64,000 nt of DNA. Source: Rhizobium sp. SEMIA4064. GTDB lineage: Bacteria > Pseudomonadota > Alphaproteobacteria > Rhizobiales > Rhizobiaceae. A program made the translations under genes and the position numbers. Each line of letters begins with the position of its first letter. Within the stretch, counting starts at the first letter, position 1. Positions 63,968 to 64,000 of this stretch are shown here, piece after piece. The DNA lies in NCBI RefSeq assembly GCF_003025035.1, contig NZ_PYJN01000005.1:62001-126000 (forward strand), read 5' to 3'. The notes under the pieces were generated by a model. It worked only from the letters and a program-made list of their open reading frames with translations, was not told the origin of the DNA and searched no databases.

Positions 63968-64000
63968 TGTTCCATCTCCTGTGTGTGGACGTGTCTGTTG

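Noticed and set aside
1..64000. CRISPR arrays, rRNA or tRNA genes
   Set aside because: I saw no regularly spaced direct repeats and no rRNA or convincing tRNA cloverleaf while reading both strands; a dedicated tRNA scan could still find something I missed.

Overview
The window looks like chromosomal DNA from a Rhizobium/Agrobacterium-type alphaproteobacterium. The reasons are high G+C with strong third-position G/C bias, a PmtA-type phospholipid N-methyltransferase, a choline-sulfate catabolism cluster (betC/choX/LysR), an imelysin/di-haem iron-uptake cluster, the NDUFA9-like/pyrF neighbourhood and typical rhizobial intergenic palindromic repeats. The species assignment is inference. I saw no rRNA or tRNA gene, no CRISPR array and no complete transposase or integrase.

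Layout. 1-2213: ECF42-type sigma factor with two YCII/DGPF proteins. 2275-11155: an accessory zone next to guaA. The last codons of guaA recur twice as short direct repeats (about 2275 and 7791), so the zone reads as two abutting blocks. The left block holds an exported protein, a GntP permease, a patatin, an HSL-type esterase, an ECF sigma factor and a CHAD remnant. The right block holds a frameshifted methyltransferase, a thioredoxin-reductase-like enzyme and a TetR regulator. 11141-16942: guaA, a nucleosidase and thioesterase pair, DUF2252, a Tat-exported hydrolase and a GntR regulator. 16955-22045: a four-gene imelysin/DUF1111/DUF1513 iron operon. 22270-38100: mostly housekeeping genes (rsmB, rlpA, queG, GST, uppP, NDUFA9-like, pyrF, pmtA, dnaN, rsmI, yraN, gshB).

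38235-41427: comM (yifB) is broken by a 5-bp tandem duplication. Its last 138 bp are repeated perfectly on the far side of a 1.5-kb insert carrying an overlapping two-gene unit, one gene of which has a HEPN-like RX4H motif. 41456-48194: cysK, amino-acid exporters, Lrp, dut, prfC. 48225-50702: a very unusual cytoplasmic fusion of a trypsin-like protease with an S1/P1 nuclease or zinc-phospholipase domain. The metal-binding N-terminal Trp of the second family is buried mid-protein here, which suggests a self-cleaved zymogen.

50932-64000: an MFS drug exporter behind a structured, terminator-bearing leader RNA; trmO; a TOBE protein; the choline-sulfate cluster; otsAB; a roughly 0.9-kb stretch with small genes and a well-supported small RNA; a class II glutamine amidotransferase; coaBC; a LysR regulator and an SDR.

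The best candidates for undescribed biology are the protease/S1-P1 fusion, the comM-bounded HEPN islet, the guaA-bounded accessory blocks and the two structured RNAs.
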